Shown: piece after piece, positions 52,350-62,261 of the stretch
Layout of the letters: the number at the start of each line of letters is the position of its first letter
Numbering within the stretch: the first letter of the stretch is position 1
NCBI RefSeq assembly: GCF_045038405.1
Contig: NZ_CP173660.1
Location: forward strand, 1,798,001-1,862,000
Direction of reading: 5' to 3'
Source of the DNA: Sellimonas caecigallum
Lineage (GTDB): Bacteria; Bacillota; Clostridia; Lachnospirales; Lachnospiraceae
DNA length: 64,000 nt
Translations under genes and position numbers: made by a program
The notes under the pieces: generated by a model
Database searches by the model: none
The model's input: only the letters and a program-made list of their open reading frames with translations
What the model was told of the DNA's origin: nothing

Positions 52350-53300
52350 ATGACAGAAGAGATCAAACAAACATCAGACGATATCCGGACTCTTCCTTTA
52401 GAGTTTTTTGAAAAAGATGAGCAGGCGTATGAAGATGCGGATAAGATTACAAGACCGTCCGTTACTTACTGGAGTGATGCGTGGAGACGATTTAAAGCAA
52501 ACAAAATTGCTATGATTTCGTCGATTATCCTGATTCTTATCGCGGTTTTGGCGATTGTAGTGCCACTGATCAGCCGATATACATATGATCAGACAGACTT
52601 GATGGCGGTAAATCAGGCACCTTCAAGCGCCCACCTGTTTGGAACAGATGATTTGGGCCGAGACATTTTTGTGAGGTGCTGGGAAGGGGCAAGAGTTAGT
52701 CTTTTCATTGCACTTGTAGTATCTATTCTGAATGGAACAATTGGAATTCTATATGGAGGAATTGCAGGATACTTTGGAGGATTGGCAGACAATATTATGA
52801 TGCGTTTCTGTGAGTTAATTGCATCGATCCCTCAGATGCTGTGGGTCATCCTTTTGATTTTGATTTTAAAACCGGGTGTCGGACCAGTCATCATCGCAAT
52901 CGCTGCAACCGGGTGGATCGGAATGGCCCGACTTTTCCGAGGTCAGGTTTTCCAGATCAAGGAGATGGAGTTTGTAATGGCAAGCCGAACCATGGGAGCG
53001 GGCAGTATATGGATCATACTGAAACACCTGTTCCCGAATGCCTTAAGTCCAATTATCACAAATATGGCGTTTGCTATTCCGTCAGCTATTTTTGCGGAGT
53101 CCTTCCTGAGTTATATCGGACTTGGTCTTCCGCTCCCAACAGCCAGCTGGGGTGTGCTTGCATCCGACGGGGCAAATAAACTGCTGAGTTATCCGTACCA
53201 GCTGCTGTTTCCGGCACTTTTAATCTGTATCACAATGTTGTGCTTTAACCTTTTGGGAGATGGACTTCGTGATGCTTTGGACCCAAGAATGAGACAGTAG
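52350..53300 (+). CDS. oppC: Peptide ABC transporter permease, OppC/DppC type
   Basis: A 316-residue permease. A soluble acidic N-terminus of about 50 residues precedes the first segment, typical of OppC. FGTDDLGRDIFVRCWEGARVSLFIAL and the contact loop REMEFVMASRTMGAGSIWIILKHLFPNA-like region mark the family. It lies 10 bases behind oppB with GGAGGACAG as ribosome site. Confidence 0.93.
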   Translation: MTEEIKQTSDDIRTLPLEFFEKDEQAYEDADKITRPSVTYWSDAWRRFKANKIAMISSIILILIAVLAIVVPLISRYTYDQTDLMAVNQAPSSAHLFGTDDLGRDIFVRCWEGARVSLFIALVVSILNGTIGILYGGIAGYFGGLADNIMMRFCELIASIPQMLWVILLILILKPGVGPVIIAIAATGWIGMARLFRGQVFQIKEMEFVMASRTMGAGSIWIILKHLFPNALSPIITNMAFAIPSAIFAESFLSYIGLGLPLPTASWGVLASDGANKLLSYPYQLLFPALLICITMLCFNLLGDGLRDALDPRMRQ

Positions 53301-53312
53301 GAGGAATGATTC

Positions 53313-54353
53313 ATGAGCAGTGAAAAACCATTATTAACAGTAAAAAATCTTGCCTTCTCATTTCAGACTTATGCAGGCGAAGTGCAGGCGGTACGAGGAG
53401 TCAGCTTCCAACTGGAAAAAGGAGAGACACTGGGAATTGTAGGAGAATCTGGCTGTGGAAAATCCGTGACGGCAAAATCAATCGTACGTCTCAATCCGGA
53501 AGAGCCTTCAGGGAAAGTGAAGCATGGAGAAATTCTGTTTGACGGGAAAAATATCGTTGAACTGACAGAAAAAGAAATGCAAAAAATCCGTGCGAGGGAA
53601 ATTCGGATGATTTTTCAGGATCCGATGACCAGTTTGAATCCGACTATGACTGTTGGAAAACAGATTGAGGAAGGAATATTAAAAAGCGGAGTAACATCCA
53701 AAGACGAGGCAAAGAAAATTGCCATCGAAGCATTGGAGATGGCAGGGATTCCAAGTCCCGAAGAGCGGTACCGCCAGTTTCCACATGAATTTTCAGGAGG
53801 AATGAGACAGCGTGCTATGATTGCGCTTGCTATGGCTGTAAATCCAAAGCTTCTGATTGCCGACGAGCCGACAACGGCGCTGGATGTAACTACACAGGCA
53901 CAGATTCTCAATTTGATCAAAAAGATTCAAAAACAGTATGATACAGCAATCGTCATGATCACACATGACCTTGGAGTCGTCTCCAACATTGCAGATAAGA
54001 TTGCAGTTATGTATGCCGGCAAGGTGGTAGAGTACGGGGAAGCAGAAGACATTTTCGAATATGCATCTCATCCGTATACATGGGGTATTATGCAATCGAT
54101 TCCGCCTGAAGATATTAGTAACAAAGAGCCACTCAAACCGATTCTTGGAACACCGCCGGATCTTCTGAATCCTCCGAAAGGATGTGCGTTTGCGGCAAGA
54201 TGCCCGTATGCTATGAAAGTATGTCGATGCTATGATGCACCGGGATTCGGGGTGGAAGGCAACGAACATAAAGTATGGTGCTGGCTGTATGATGAACGAG
54301 CAAAGCAGATGCAGGCAACAGTGAATCCGATAACCGGGCAGGAGGTGAGATGA
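53313..54353 (+). CDS. oppD: Peptide ABC transporter ATP-binding protein, OppD/DppD type
   Basis: A 346-residue ATPase with Walker A GESGCGKSVTAKS, signature FSGGMRQRAMIALA, Walker B LLIADEPTTALD and switch MITHDLGVV. The C-terminal oligopeptide-transporter extension contains a cysteine cluster in PPKGCAFAARCPYAMKVC that often binds an iron-sulfur cluster. It overlaps oppF by four bases. Confidence 0.94.
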   Translation: MSSEKPLLTVKNLAFSFQTYAGEVQAVRGVSFQLEKGETLGIVGESGCGKSVTAKSIVRLNPEEPSGKVKHGEILFDGKNIVELTEKEMQKIRAREIRMIFQDPMTSLNPTMTVGKQIEEGILKSGVTSKDEAKKIAIEALEMAGIPSPEERYRQFPHEFSGGMRQRAMIALAMAVNPKLLIADEPTTALDVTTQAQILNLIKKIQKQYDTAIVMITHDLGVVSNIADKIAVMYAGKVVEYGEAEDIFEYASHPYTWGIMQSIPPEDISNKEPLKPILGTPPDLLNPPKGCAFAARCPYAMKVCRCYDAPGFGVEGNEHKVWCWLYDERAKQMQATVNPITGQEVR

Positions 54354-55312
54354 TGGAGAAAGAGGAAATCTTACGGACAGAAAATTTAAAAAAATATTTC
54401 AAAGTCAAAGGCGGGCATACTTTAAAGGCAGTAGACGGAATTTCTATTTCCTTAAATAGAGGAGAGTCACTTGGTTTAGTAGGAGAGTCCGGCTGCGGGA
54501 AGAGCACTTTGGGGAGAACAATCATTCGGATTTATGATCCGACAGACGGAAAAATTTTCTTAAATGGAAAGGATATCAGCGGAAAAAGCACAAAGAAGAC
54601 AAGAAGAGAGCTGGCCAAAAAAGTTCAGATGATTTTTCAGGATCCATATGCATGCTTGAATCCACGTATGACGGTAAGTGATATTATCGCGGAAGGATGG
54701 GATATGCGCAGACTGTACTCCAAAGAAGAGAGAAAGAAAAAAGTCATCGAACTCCTAAATATGGTAGGTCTCAATGAGGAACATGCAAATCGTTTCCCGC
54801 ACGAATTTTCAGGCGGGCAAAGACAGAGAATCGGGATCGCAAGGGCTTTAAGCATGGAGCCGGAGGTTATTATCTGTGATGAGCCGATCAGTGCACTGGA
54901 TGTATCAATCCAGGCTCAGGTAATGAACCTGTTGGTAAAGCTTCAGAAAACACTTGATCTTTCCTACATTTTTATTGCCCATGATTTGTCTATGGTAAGA
55001 TACATTTCCGATTATGTGGCGGTTATGTACCTTGGTACAGTGGTGGAATACGCTTCCAATACAGAACTGTATAAGAATCCGAAACATCCTTATACAAAAG
55101 CGCTGTTTTCGGCAATCCCTGTTCCAAACCCTAAAGTTGAGAAAACGAGGCATCAGATTGAATTGAAAGGGGAACTTCCAAGTCCTATTCATGCTCCGAA
55201 AGGCTGCAAATTCTGTACGCGTTGTGCGTACGCAAAAGATATTTGCCGTGAGAAAGCTCCGGAGATGAAGGATATCGGTCAAGGCCATAAAGTGGCGTGT
55301 CACTTATTTTAA
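54350..55312 (+). CDS. oppF: Peptide ABC transporter ATP-binding protein, OppF/DppF type
   Basis: A 320-residue ATPase with Walker A GESGCGKSTLGRT, signature FSGGQRQRIGIARAL, Walker B VIICDEPISALD and switch IAHDLSMV. The C-terminal extension has the matching cysteine cluster PKGCKFCTRCAYAKDIC. It pairs with OppD to power import. Coupled to oppD by ATGA overlap. Confidence 0.94.
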   Translation: MMEKEEILRTENLKKYFKVKGGHTLKAVDGISISLNRGESLGLVGESGCGKSTLGRTIIRIYDPTDGKIFLNGKDISGKSTKKTRRELAKKVQMIFQDPYACLNPRMTVSDIIAEGWDMRRLYSKEERKKKVIELLNMVGLNEEHANRFPHEFSGGQRQRIGIARALSMEPEVIICDEPISALDVSIQAQVMNLLVKLQKTLDLSYIFIAHDLSMVRYISDYVAVMYLGTVVEYASNTELYKNPKHPYTKALFSAIPVPNPKVEKTRHQIELKGELPSPIHAPKGCKFCTRCAYAKDICREKAPEMKDIGQGHKVACHLF

Positions 55313-55331
55313 TAAATAAAGGAGGAAAACT

Positions 55332-56993
55332 ATGAAAAGAAACAGTGTAAAACGGGCGTTGTGTATAGCATTGGCGGGAGTAATGATGTTTACTATGACA
55401 GCGTGCGGAGGCGGAGAAAAGAGCAATGACGGAAGCTCAGGCAAGAAAACAAAAGCAGAAGAGCAAGTCTTCCGTATGACATTGGGCGAAGAACCAACTA
55501 TTCTGGATCCTTATCAGATTCAGGATGACAATGCATACAATATCAGTTATGCAGTTACAGAACCGTTGTTCCGTATTGCGGGAGAAGATGGAAAAGACTG
55601 GGAACCTGGTCTTGCAACAGACTACAAAGTGAATGACGATGCAACTGTATATACGGTAAACATGCGAAAAGATGCAAAATGGTCTGACGGTACTCCGATT
55701 ACAGCAAATGATGTTGTCTACAGCTTCCAAAGGGTAGTCGATCCAAATTTTGCATCCCCAAAAGCAAATGACTACTTTTATCTGAAAAATGCCCAGAAGA
55801 TCATTGAAGGAGAAATGGGGGTTGAGGAGTTAGGTGTAAAAGCGCTTGATGAATATACGGTAGAATTTAATCTGGAAAAACCGGTAGATTTCTTTATTGA
55901 CTGTCTGAAAACTCCGGGGTGGGCTCCAATCCAGCAGGAAGCAGGCGAAAAATATCAGGATCTGTACGGAGCGGAACCGGAAAATATGGTGTTCTCTGGA
56001 CCGTTTGTTGTGTCTGAATGGGTACATGACAATTCTATTACATTAAAAAAGAATGAAAATTATTGGGATGCCGAGAATGTCACGCTTGAAGAAGTGCAGA
56101 TTTCTCTTACATCAGATAAAAATGCCATCCAGGGAATGTACGAAGCAGGTGATCTGGACATCCAGAGAATCGGAACAGAACTTCTTGCGCAGTACGAAAA
56201 TTCTCCGGAACTTCGTCAGGAAGGAAGATTAAGTGTAAGCTTTATCGAATTTAACCCGAGAGTAGAATTCTTAAACAATATCAAGATCCGTGAGGCACTT
56301 TCCATTGCCTTTGACAGAAAAGCATATGCAGCGAATGTTGTCAAAAATGAAGAGCTCGCAGCATACGGTATGATTCCGTACGGTATCAGAGGGACGGAGA
56401 ATGGCGATTTCCGTGAACAGCAAGGTGATCTTGTAAAAGATGCGGCTACAGATCCAGATGCAATCAAACGTGCGAAAGAGTTACTTGATGAAGGACTAAA
56501 AGAAATCGGAAAAACAAAACAAGAGATGGAAGACTTCCTTGAAATTCTTTGTGTGGACAGCGAAGGAAGCAAACTTCAGGCTCAGGCAGTACAGGCTATG
56601 TGGAAAGACAATCTGGGACTGGAACTTACCGTTACTCCGATGCAGACAAAGATGTTGATTCCGATGCTGACAGAAGGTACCTTCCACTGTGTGATCGGTG
56701 GTGCAAATACGGCAAGTTATCCGGATGCAAGTGAATTTTTGAGTTTCATTTATGATGAAGGAAAGATGGATGATCCGGAATTTAACAAACTGTGGGAAAA
56801 ATCATTGACTCAGATCGGAGACGAAAGAATTGAGACATTAAAGCAAGTAGAAAAATATGTCCTTGAACAGTATGTCTATATTCCGCAGAACTTTGTAGAA
56901 AACAATTATGTTGTTTCCGAAAAAGTGGATGGATTGAATATCTGGCCATTTGGGGCAGAGTATGATTTAAAGAATGTAGTGATGTACGAATAG
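55332..56993 (+). CDS. oppA: Peptide-binding lipoprotein, OppA/DppA family 5
   Basis: A 553-residue extracellular solute-binding lipoprotein. The signal ends in a lipobox TMTACGG (Cys about 25). Family 5 features are RMTLGEEPTILDPYQIQD, EPLFRIAGEDGKDWEPGLATDYKV and DAKWSDGTPITANDVVYSFQRVVDP. It presents peptides or related ligands to OppBC. Last component of the transporter, with a strong AAAGGAGGAAAACT site; its gene placement at the end is normal for this operon type. Ligand preference cannot be read from sequence. Confidence 0.93.
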   Translation: MKRNSVKRALCIALAGVMMFTMTACGGGEKSNDGSSGKKTKAEEQVFRMTLGEEPTILDPYQIQDDNAYNISYAVTEPLFRIAGEDGKDWEPGLATDYKVNDDATVYTVNMRKDAKWSDGTPITANDVVYSFQRVVDPNFASPKANDYFYLKNAQKIIEGEMGVEELGVKALDEYTVEFNLEKPVDFFIDCLKTPGWAPIQQEAGEKYQDLYGAEPENMVFSGPFVVSEWVHDNSITLKKNENYWDAENVTLEEVQISLTSDKNAIQGMYEAGDLDIQRIGTELLAQYENSPELRQEGRLSVSFIEFNPRVEFLNNIKIREALSIAFDRKAYAANVVKNEELAAYGMIPYGIRGTENGDFREQQGDLVKDAATDPDAIKRAKELLDEGLKEIGKTKQEMEDFLEILCVDSEGSKLQAQAVQAMWKDNLGLELTVTPMQTKMLIPMLTEGTFHCVIGGANTASYPDASEFLSFIYDEGKMDDPEFNKLWEKSLTQIGDERIETLKQVEKYVLEQYVYIPQNFVENNYVVSEKVDGLNIWPFGAEYDLKNVVMYE

Positions 56994-57031
56994 AATATCG
57001 GTAATTTATGTAAAAGAAAGGGGAAGATAAT

Positions 57032-58426
57032 ATGACGAATCTTGTGGAAGGAGATGTAAAAAGCAGATTGTTTCGTTTTATGCTTCCCCTTTCCGTTGGA
57101 AATATCCTGCAGCAGTGCTATTCCTTTGTGGATGGCGTAATTGTGGGACAGGTTGTTGGAAAAGACGGGCTGGCAGCTATCGGGGCAAGCAATTCGATCC
57201 AGTTTTTGATGATCGCTATATTGATGGGGCTGGGAGCCGGGGCAGAAATCCTTATCTCCATGAGAATCGGTCAACAAAATATGCGCCTGGCAAAAAGAAC
57301 CCTGGATACACTTTTGACTTCTGTTTTGGCGTTGTCTTTGGTATTGACAGTCATTGGCGTTGTCATTTCCGAAAGTGTACTTCGGCTGATTGGCACTCCG
57401 GATGAGATTCTGTCGCAGGCAGTACAGTATCTTCAGATTTATTTTATCGGATTGATCGGGGTGGCAGGATACAGTACACTGAGCGGAATGATAAGAAGTA
57501 CGGGAAATTCGAAAGTACCTTTGATTCTCCTTATCATTACATCCATAGTCAATGTTGTGCTGGATTTGGTATTTGTGGCAGGCTGGCACATGGGGGTAGC
57601 CGGAGCAGGGATTGCCACTGTGATCGCACAGACACTTTCCTTTATTTTATGTCTGATTTATATCAACAAGAAAAAAGGAATGCTGAAATATCATCCGTTT
57701 CATCAGGATTTTGACTGGGGGACGCTTGTGGCAGGATTGAAATGTGGGATACCATATTCCATCGAGCAGGGAGCCATCAGTATCGGAATGATCTTCCTCC
57801 AGGCAGCAGTGAATTCCCTTGGTGTAAATGCAATGACTGCATATACGATCGGATCCAGGATCGATTCCTTTGCGAATATACCGATTACCGGAATGGGACA
57901 GGCACTTTGCATTTTTACAAGTCAGAATCTTGGGGCAAAAAAACTGAAAAGAACGAAAAAAGGAAAAAACCTTTGTTTGTTCTGGGCGTACTGTTTTAGC
58001 GCGGGTTTGTTGATAATTTTGTGGATAGCAGGAAAGTCAATTATACGGATTTTTACAGACGACCTGGTAATCATTGATATGACATATGACTATATTCGAA
58101 CATTAAGCGTCGCATATTTTCTGGCAAGCTATTTTGTCATTCTTAACGGTTACATACGGGGAACAGGAAATACCGTTTTGCCAATGGCAAGTTCACTTGC
58201 CGGGTATTGGATCGCACGGCTGCCGGCAGCATATTTACTGAAAGGTGTGATGGGATATATGGGCGTGTGGCTTGCGGTTCCGGCAGGATGGGTTGGTTCC
58301 TGCATTATTACCTGTATATACGCACACAGCAAAAAATTTGCCGGCTTGATGAAAAAGCATGAACAAGCGGAGAAGGAAGAAGACGAATATGAAAAACATC
58401 GGGCAGTACATAGAGAACGAGATTAA
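57032..58426 (+). CDS. MATE family efflux transporter
   Basis: A 464-residue membrane protein with twelve predicted segments and two halves beginning MLPLSVGNILQQCYSFVDGVIVGQVVGKDGLAAIGASNSIQFL and GTLVAGLKCGIPYSIEQGAISIGMIFLQAAVNSLG, the MATE repeat pattern (NorM/DinF group). It uses a cation gradient to export organic cations or metabolites. It is in the opp operon, 38 bases after oppA, and overlaps the M29 gene by 38 bases. It may expel a toxic product of the peptide pathway. Confidence 0.92.
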   Translation: MTNLVEGDVKSRLFRFMLPLSVGNILQQCYSFVDGVIVGQVVGKDGLAAIGASNSIQFLMIAILMGLGAGAEILISMRIGQQNMRLAKRTLDTLLTSVLALSLVLTVIGVVISESVLRLIGTPDEILSQAVQYLQIYFIGLIGVAGYSTLSGMIRSTGNSKVPLILLIITSIVNVVLDLVFVAGWHMGVAGAGIATVIAQTLSFILCLIYINKKKGMLKYHPFHQDFDWGTLVAGLKCGIPYSIEQGAISIGMIFLQAAVNSLGVNAMTAYTIGSRIDSFANIPITGMGQALCIFTSQNLGAKKLKRTKKGKNLCLFWAYCFSAGLLIILWIAGKSIIRIFTDDLVIIDMTYDYIRTLSVAYFLASYFVILNGYIRGTGNTVLPMASSLAGYWIARLPAAYLLKGVMGYMGVWLAVPAGWVGSCIITCIYAHSKKFAGLMKKHEQAEKEEDEYEKHRAVHRERD

Positions 58427-59873
58427 AGAATCTGTACAGACAGAAGAAAATCGATACTTATCGATTCTGAGAAAAGCAAATGGCAGCGATTTGTCCTGGA
58501 TGGAGGAATACGGTCGGACGATCTCTGAAGAGGAAAAGGAAACAGCAGCTTTTTATTTCCTGTATCCTAAAGAGAAAATCTGTAAGATGGCAGAGCATAT
58601 CGTGGAAGCGTTCCTGCACGGCTTTATCAGTCAGAACAGAGAGCGAAAAGGAAGAAAGCGAGTTCGGCTATTCTATCAGGTGGGGCAAGAAGCTCTTGCT
58701 GCCTGTGTGGCAGACTGTCTTTTAAAAAACGGGCTGAAACCAGTCGTGATCGATCCGATGCTGCCAGAGAGGCCAAAGAAAGAACAACTTTATTTGGATG
58801 AAATTTCAGAGGAAATGATCAGCCAATTATATGACAGAGCATTTTTAAAGTATAAAGAAGAAGCTTTGGATGTTTGTGGAATGATCGGTATCGGCCAGTT
58901 TGGAAAACCGGATACAGAGACACAAAGTAAAGAACGGAAAATGTTGGAAAGAGGCAGAAGGCTGGTAGAAGATTCGTATGTTCAGCCGGCGACAATTTCC
59001 TTTAGCAAAGTAGCATTTCCATCGCTTCAGATCGGCGACAATTTCCATGAGATTTTTGACGAAGTCTTTGAGATGAACCTGGAAGAATCTGAAAAATTTG
59101 AAAAAATACAGCAGATTTTGATTGACGCACTGGATCGTTGTAAATCTGTCCGGATTATCGGAAAGAAGCCGAATCAGACATCATTAAATGTACAGATGCA
59201 GCCGATCAGGGATCCGCAAAGAGAAACCAATTTTATGAATTGTGGAGGAGATCTCAATATTCCTTATGGGGAAGTCTTTACCACACCTCAGTTAAAGGGA
59301 ACGACAGGGGTGCTGCATATACCGGATATTTATCTCCAGAACAGGAAATACCACAATTTGAAACTTTGGTTTGAAGACGGACAGATCGCCGATTATTCAA
59401 GTGAAGCTGAAGGGCAGGAGACGAAGGAGCTGATCAGGGAAGAGCTGCTGTCCCCTTATGAGACCCTTCCGGCCGGCGAATTTGCCATAGGAACGAACAC
59501 TAGAGCTTTTCGTATCTGCAAAAAATACCATCTCGAAGACAAAATGCCCATTTTGATTTACGAAAAAATGGGACCGCATCTTGCGATCGGAGATCCTTGT
59601 TACAGAGGGGGAGAAGAAGAAGCGGTTTATAATCTTTTGGATGGAAAGGAAATCACAGCCCGTACAAATGAGAAAACAAGAAACGAAGATTCCGATGACA
59701 AAAAATATGTGCAGAAACATATCGATATTACCCTTCCTTATGATGAAATAGAAGAACTTTATGGTTATGGAAAAGAAGGGGAAACGATCAAAATTATAAA
59801 AGATGGAAAATTTGTTCTCCCGGGGACAGATGAGCTGAACCTTGGGATGGAAGAGAGGAGGCAGGAAGCGTGA
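58389..59873 (+). CDS. M29 family aminopeptidase
   Basis: A 494-residue protein whose C-terminal half has the M29 (AmpS/PepS) metal and catalytic blocks: NIPYGEVFTTP (Glu), AIGTN, YEKMGPHLAIGDPCY (His) and KHIDITLP (His, Asp). The N-terminal 200 residues are longer and more divergent than in classical members of about 410 residues. It releases N-terminal residues from peptides in the cytosol using two metal ions. The start at 58389 follows GGAGAAGGAAGAAGACGAAT within the end of the MATE gene. Confidence 0.82.
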   Translation: MKNIGQYIENEIKESVQTEENRYLSILRKANGSDLSWMEEYGRTISEEEKETAAFYFLYPKEKICKMAEHIVEAFLHGFISQNRERKGRKRVRLFYQVGQEALAACVADCLLKNGLKPVVIDPMLPERPKKEQLYLDEISEEMISQLYDRAFLKYKEEALDVCGMIGIGQFGKPDTETQSKERKMLERGRRLVEDSYVQPATISFSKVAFPSLQIGDNFHEIFDEVFEMNLEESEKFEKIQQILIDALDRCKSVRIIGKKPNQTSLNVQMQPIRDPQRETNFMNCGGDLNIPYGEVFTTPQLKGTTGVLHIPDIYLQNRKYHNLKLWFEDGQIADYSSEAEGQETKELIREELLSPYETLPAGEFAIGTNTRAFRICKKYHLEDKMPILIYEKMGPHLAIGDPCYRGGEEEAVYNLLDGKEITARTNEKTRNEDSDDKKYVQKHIDITLPYDEIEELYGYGKEGETIKIIKDGKFVLPGTDELNLGMEERRQEA

Positions 59874-61060
59874 TGGGGAAAAAAGCCTACAAAGGAAAAT
59901 GGATTTTTACAGGAAATAAAGAGATGCCGATCATAGAAAACTTTGTCATGATGACAGAAAAAGGGCACATTCTTTGGGTAAAACCGGAAAATGAGGCCGA
60001 AAAAGACAAAGATGCGGTATATGTGGAGCTGGGGGATGTCTATGTAGTTCCTGGATTTATCGATGCACATATGCATTTGTTCTGTGAGGAGATGGAAGAT
60101 GCATTTTGCCCAGGAAGAAGTACCGCTTACCATGTCTGCAACGGTGTCCGAAACGCAGTTGATCTGTTAAGGGCAGGGATTGTGGCGTGCAGGGATCTTG
60201 GAGCTTTTCGGGGATATACACTGGGAATAAGAGACAGTATCGATAAAGGCGAAATACCGGGACCAAAGATTATCGCGTGCGGCCATGCAATTTGTGCCAC
60301 AGGAGGACATGGATACAACTTAAGTTATGAGTGCGACGGGGCAGATGAAGTTCGAAAAAATGTGAGAAGAGTGATCAAAGAAGGTGCCGATATCGTAAAA
60401 CTGATGGTTTCCGGAGGGGTCAATTCTCCAGGACCAGAACCAGGCCCTTGTGAACTGACAAAAGAAGAAATCCGTGTGGGAGTCGAGACCGCCCATGCCT
60501 GGGGAAGAAAAGTGGCAGTACACACGCACGGAAATACTGCGATCCGCAATTGTGTGGAAGCAGGAGTAGATTCTATAGAACATGGAGTCTATATGACAGA
60601 AGACATTATGGATATGATGATTGAAAAAGGGACTTATCTTGTACCGACTCTGTGTGCCCCATATTACGCAGTAAATGAAGGATTGAAGCAGGATCCGGAC
60701 AATCCGGACCATGCAAAAAGCAAAGAAGTCCTTCAGATGCACCGGGATATGCTGAAAAAGTGTGCGGATAAAGGGGTCAAAATCGCATTTGGGACAGATG
60801 CAGGGTGCCCATATGATCCATATGACAAGGCACCGTATGAGATGGTACTTATGACAAAAGCGGGATTGACGCCGCAGCAGGCGCTCAAAGCAGCCACGGA
60901 GGGAAGTGCAGATCTTCTTGGGATAGCAGATGAATATGGATCTTTGGAGACAGGAAAGCGTGCAGATTTTCTTTGTCTGAGAGAGAACCCGCTGGAGAAT
61001 ATCGAGAGTGTGGCACAGAAAAAAGACGTTTATATCAATGGAGAAAAGTTTGTCGGCTAA
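59873..61060 (+). CDS. Amidohydrolase family protein (dipeptidase-like)
   Basis: A 395-residue metal-dependent amidohydrolase. The binuclear site can be traced: HMHLF (about 65), a candidate carboxylated lysine in IVKLMVSGG (about 177), HTHG (about 222), IEHGVY (about 240) and GTDAGCPYD (about 306). The pattern is that of the imidazolonepropionase-like/Xaa-Pro or Xaa-Arg dipeptidase group (Sgx9260/Cc2672-like). The start is 59873, or a GTG at 59870, both after GAGGAGGCAGG. Within this operon a peptide or N-acyl amino acid substrate is likely. Confidence 0.87.
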   Translation: MGKKAYKGKWIFTGNKEMPIIENFVMMTEKGHILWVKPENEAEKDKDAVYVELGDVYVVPGFIDAHMHLFCEEMEDAFCPGRSTAYHVCNGVRNAVDLLRAGIVACRDLGAFRGYTLGIRDSIDKGEIPGPKIIACGHAICATGGHGYNLSYECDGADEVRKNVRRVIKEGADIVKLMVSGGVNSPGPEPGPCELTKEEIRVGVETAHAWGRKVAVHTHGNTAIRNCVEAGVDSIEHGVYMTEDIMDMMIEKGTYLVPTLCAPYYAVNEGLKQDPDNPDHAKSKEVLQMHRDMLKKCADKGVKIAFGTDAGCPYDPYDKAPYEMVLMTKAGLTPQQALKAATEGSADLLGIADEYGSLETGKRADFLCLRENPLENIESVAQKKDVYINGEKFVG

Positions 61061-61072
61061 AGGAGGAATCTG

Positions 61073-62239
61073 ATGGAAGAATTTTCATTTTATCAGCCAA
61101 CGCGGATGGAATTCGGATGCGGAAAAGTAAATCAGCTGGGAGAAATTGTAAAGCAGTACGGGAAAAGGTGTCTCCTTGTGACGACAACCAATGAGGAAGA
61201 GGTCCTGCGGCCGCTGTATGAAAGAGTACGAGACATTATAGAGCAGGCAGGAGGGTTTGTACGACATTTTGATGAAGTGATTCCAAACCCGGACGTAAAA
61301 GGGATCGAAAAAGCGATTCAGATCGTACACGATGAAAAACTGGAAGTCATCGTTGCCGTCGGAGGAGGGAGTTCAATCGACACGGCCAAAGCAATCGCGC
61401 TCTTTGAGAATGTGGAAAAACTTGACTGGGATGAGATTTTTCAGAAGTATACAGATGCATTTGCCAGCTATGAGTCATTGGGAAAGAAGATTCCTGTCAT
61501 AGCAGTGCCGACAACTGCCGGAACCGGGAGCGAGATGACGCAGGCTATGGTGCTGTCTCAGACGGAAAAAGGGGCAAAAATGTGCGTCTTTCATCCGGAA
61601 GGGTTTGCAGAGGTGGCTCTTATAGATCCAGAACTGACAAGGACACTTCCGCCTCGAATGACAGCGATGACTGGATTTGATGCATTTACCCACGCATTTG
61701 AAAGCTATATGAGAGAGTGCTCTTCGATTTACACTCGTATGATCGCAAAAAAAGCGATGGAAATGATCATCGGAGCATTGCCGAGATTAGTAAAAGATCC
61801 GTCTGATATCGAACTTCGCGCTGTTTTGTCGCAGGCAGCAGCGTTTGCCGGGATTTCGCTGAGCAATGCGGCTGCGACGATTCCGCATCCTTTAAGTGAG
61901 GTAATTGGAGGTGTTGCTCCGAGGATTGCCCATGGCCAGTGCCTGGCAAGTTTGTATCCGGCTTATCTGGATTATATATGGGAGAAAGAGACGGAAAAAT
62001 GTGCAGCCGTGAGCAGAATATTTGATCCGGACTGTGAGTGGAAAAGTGATCAGGAGGCGGCGAAAGAACTTCCCAAACTGGTAAGAAAATTTCTTGATGA
62101 GATCGGGATTCACAAGACGCTGTCAAGCCTCGGGGTAACTCCGGAAGAGTTTCAAACGATGCTGGAAAATCCGGTGTTCTCTTTCTTGCCGTTTGCGCCG
62201 AAAGACGAACTTTTCAATATTATGAAAAAAAGTTATTAA
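61073..62239 (+). CDS. Iron-containing alcohol dehydrogenase
   Basis: A 388-residue type III dehydrogenase. NAD(P) site: VGGGSSIDTAKAIA (about 97); metal ligands lie in GFDAFTHAFESYM, PHPLSEVIGG and RIAHGQCLA. It interconverts an alcohol and an aldehyde or ketone. A dehydrogenase among peptidases suggests the imported compound yields an alcohol, hydroxy acid or aldehyde, but this is inferred from order only. AAAGGAGGAATCTG precedes the start. Confidence 0.92.
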   Translation: MEEFSFYQPTRMEFGCGKVNQLGEIVKQYGKRCLLVTTTNEEEVLRPLYERVRDIIEQAGGFVRHFDEVIPNPDVKGIEKAIQIVHDEKLEVIVAVGGGSSIDTAKAIALFENVEKLDWDEIFQKYTDAFASYESLGKKIPVIAVPTTAGTGSEMTQAMVLSQTEKGAKMCVFHPEGFAEVALIDPELTRTLPPRMTAMTGFDAFTHAFESYMRECSSIYTRMIAKKAMEMIIGALPRLVKDPSDIELRAVLSQAAAFAGISLSNAAATIPHPLSEVIGGVAPRIAHGQCLASLYPAYLDYIWEKETEKCAAVSRIFDPDCEWKSDQEAAKELPKLVRKFLDEIGIHKTLSSLGVTPEEFQTMLENPVFSFLPFAPKDELFNIMKKSY

Positions 62240-62261
62240 AATAGGGAAGGAGTAAAGACAG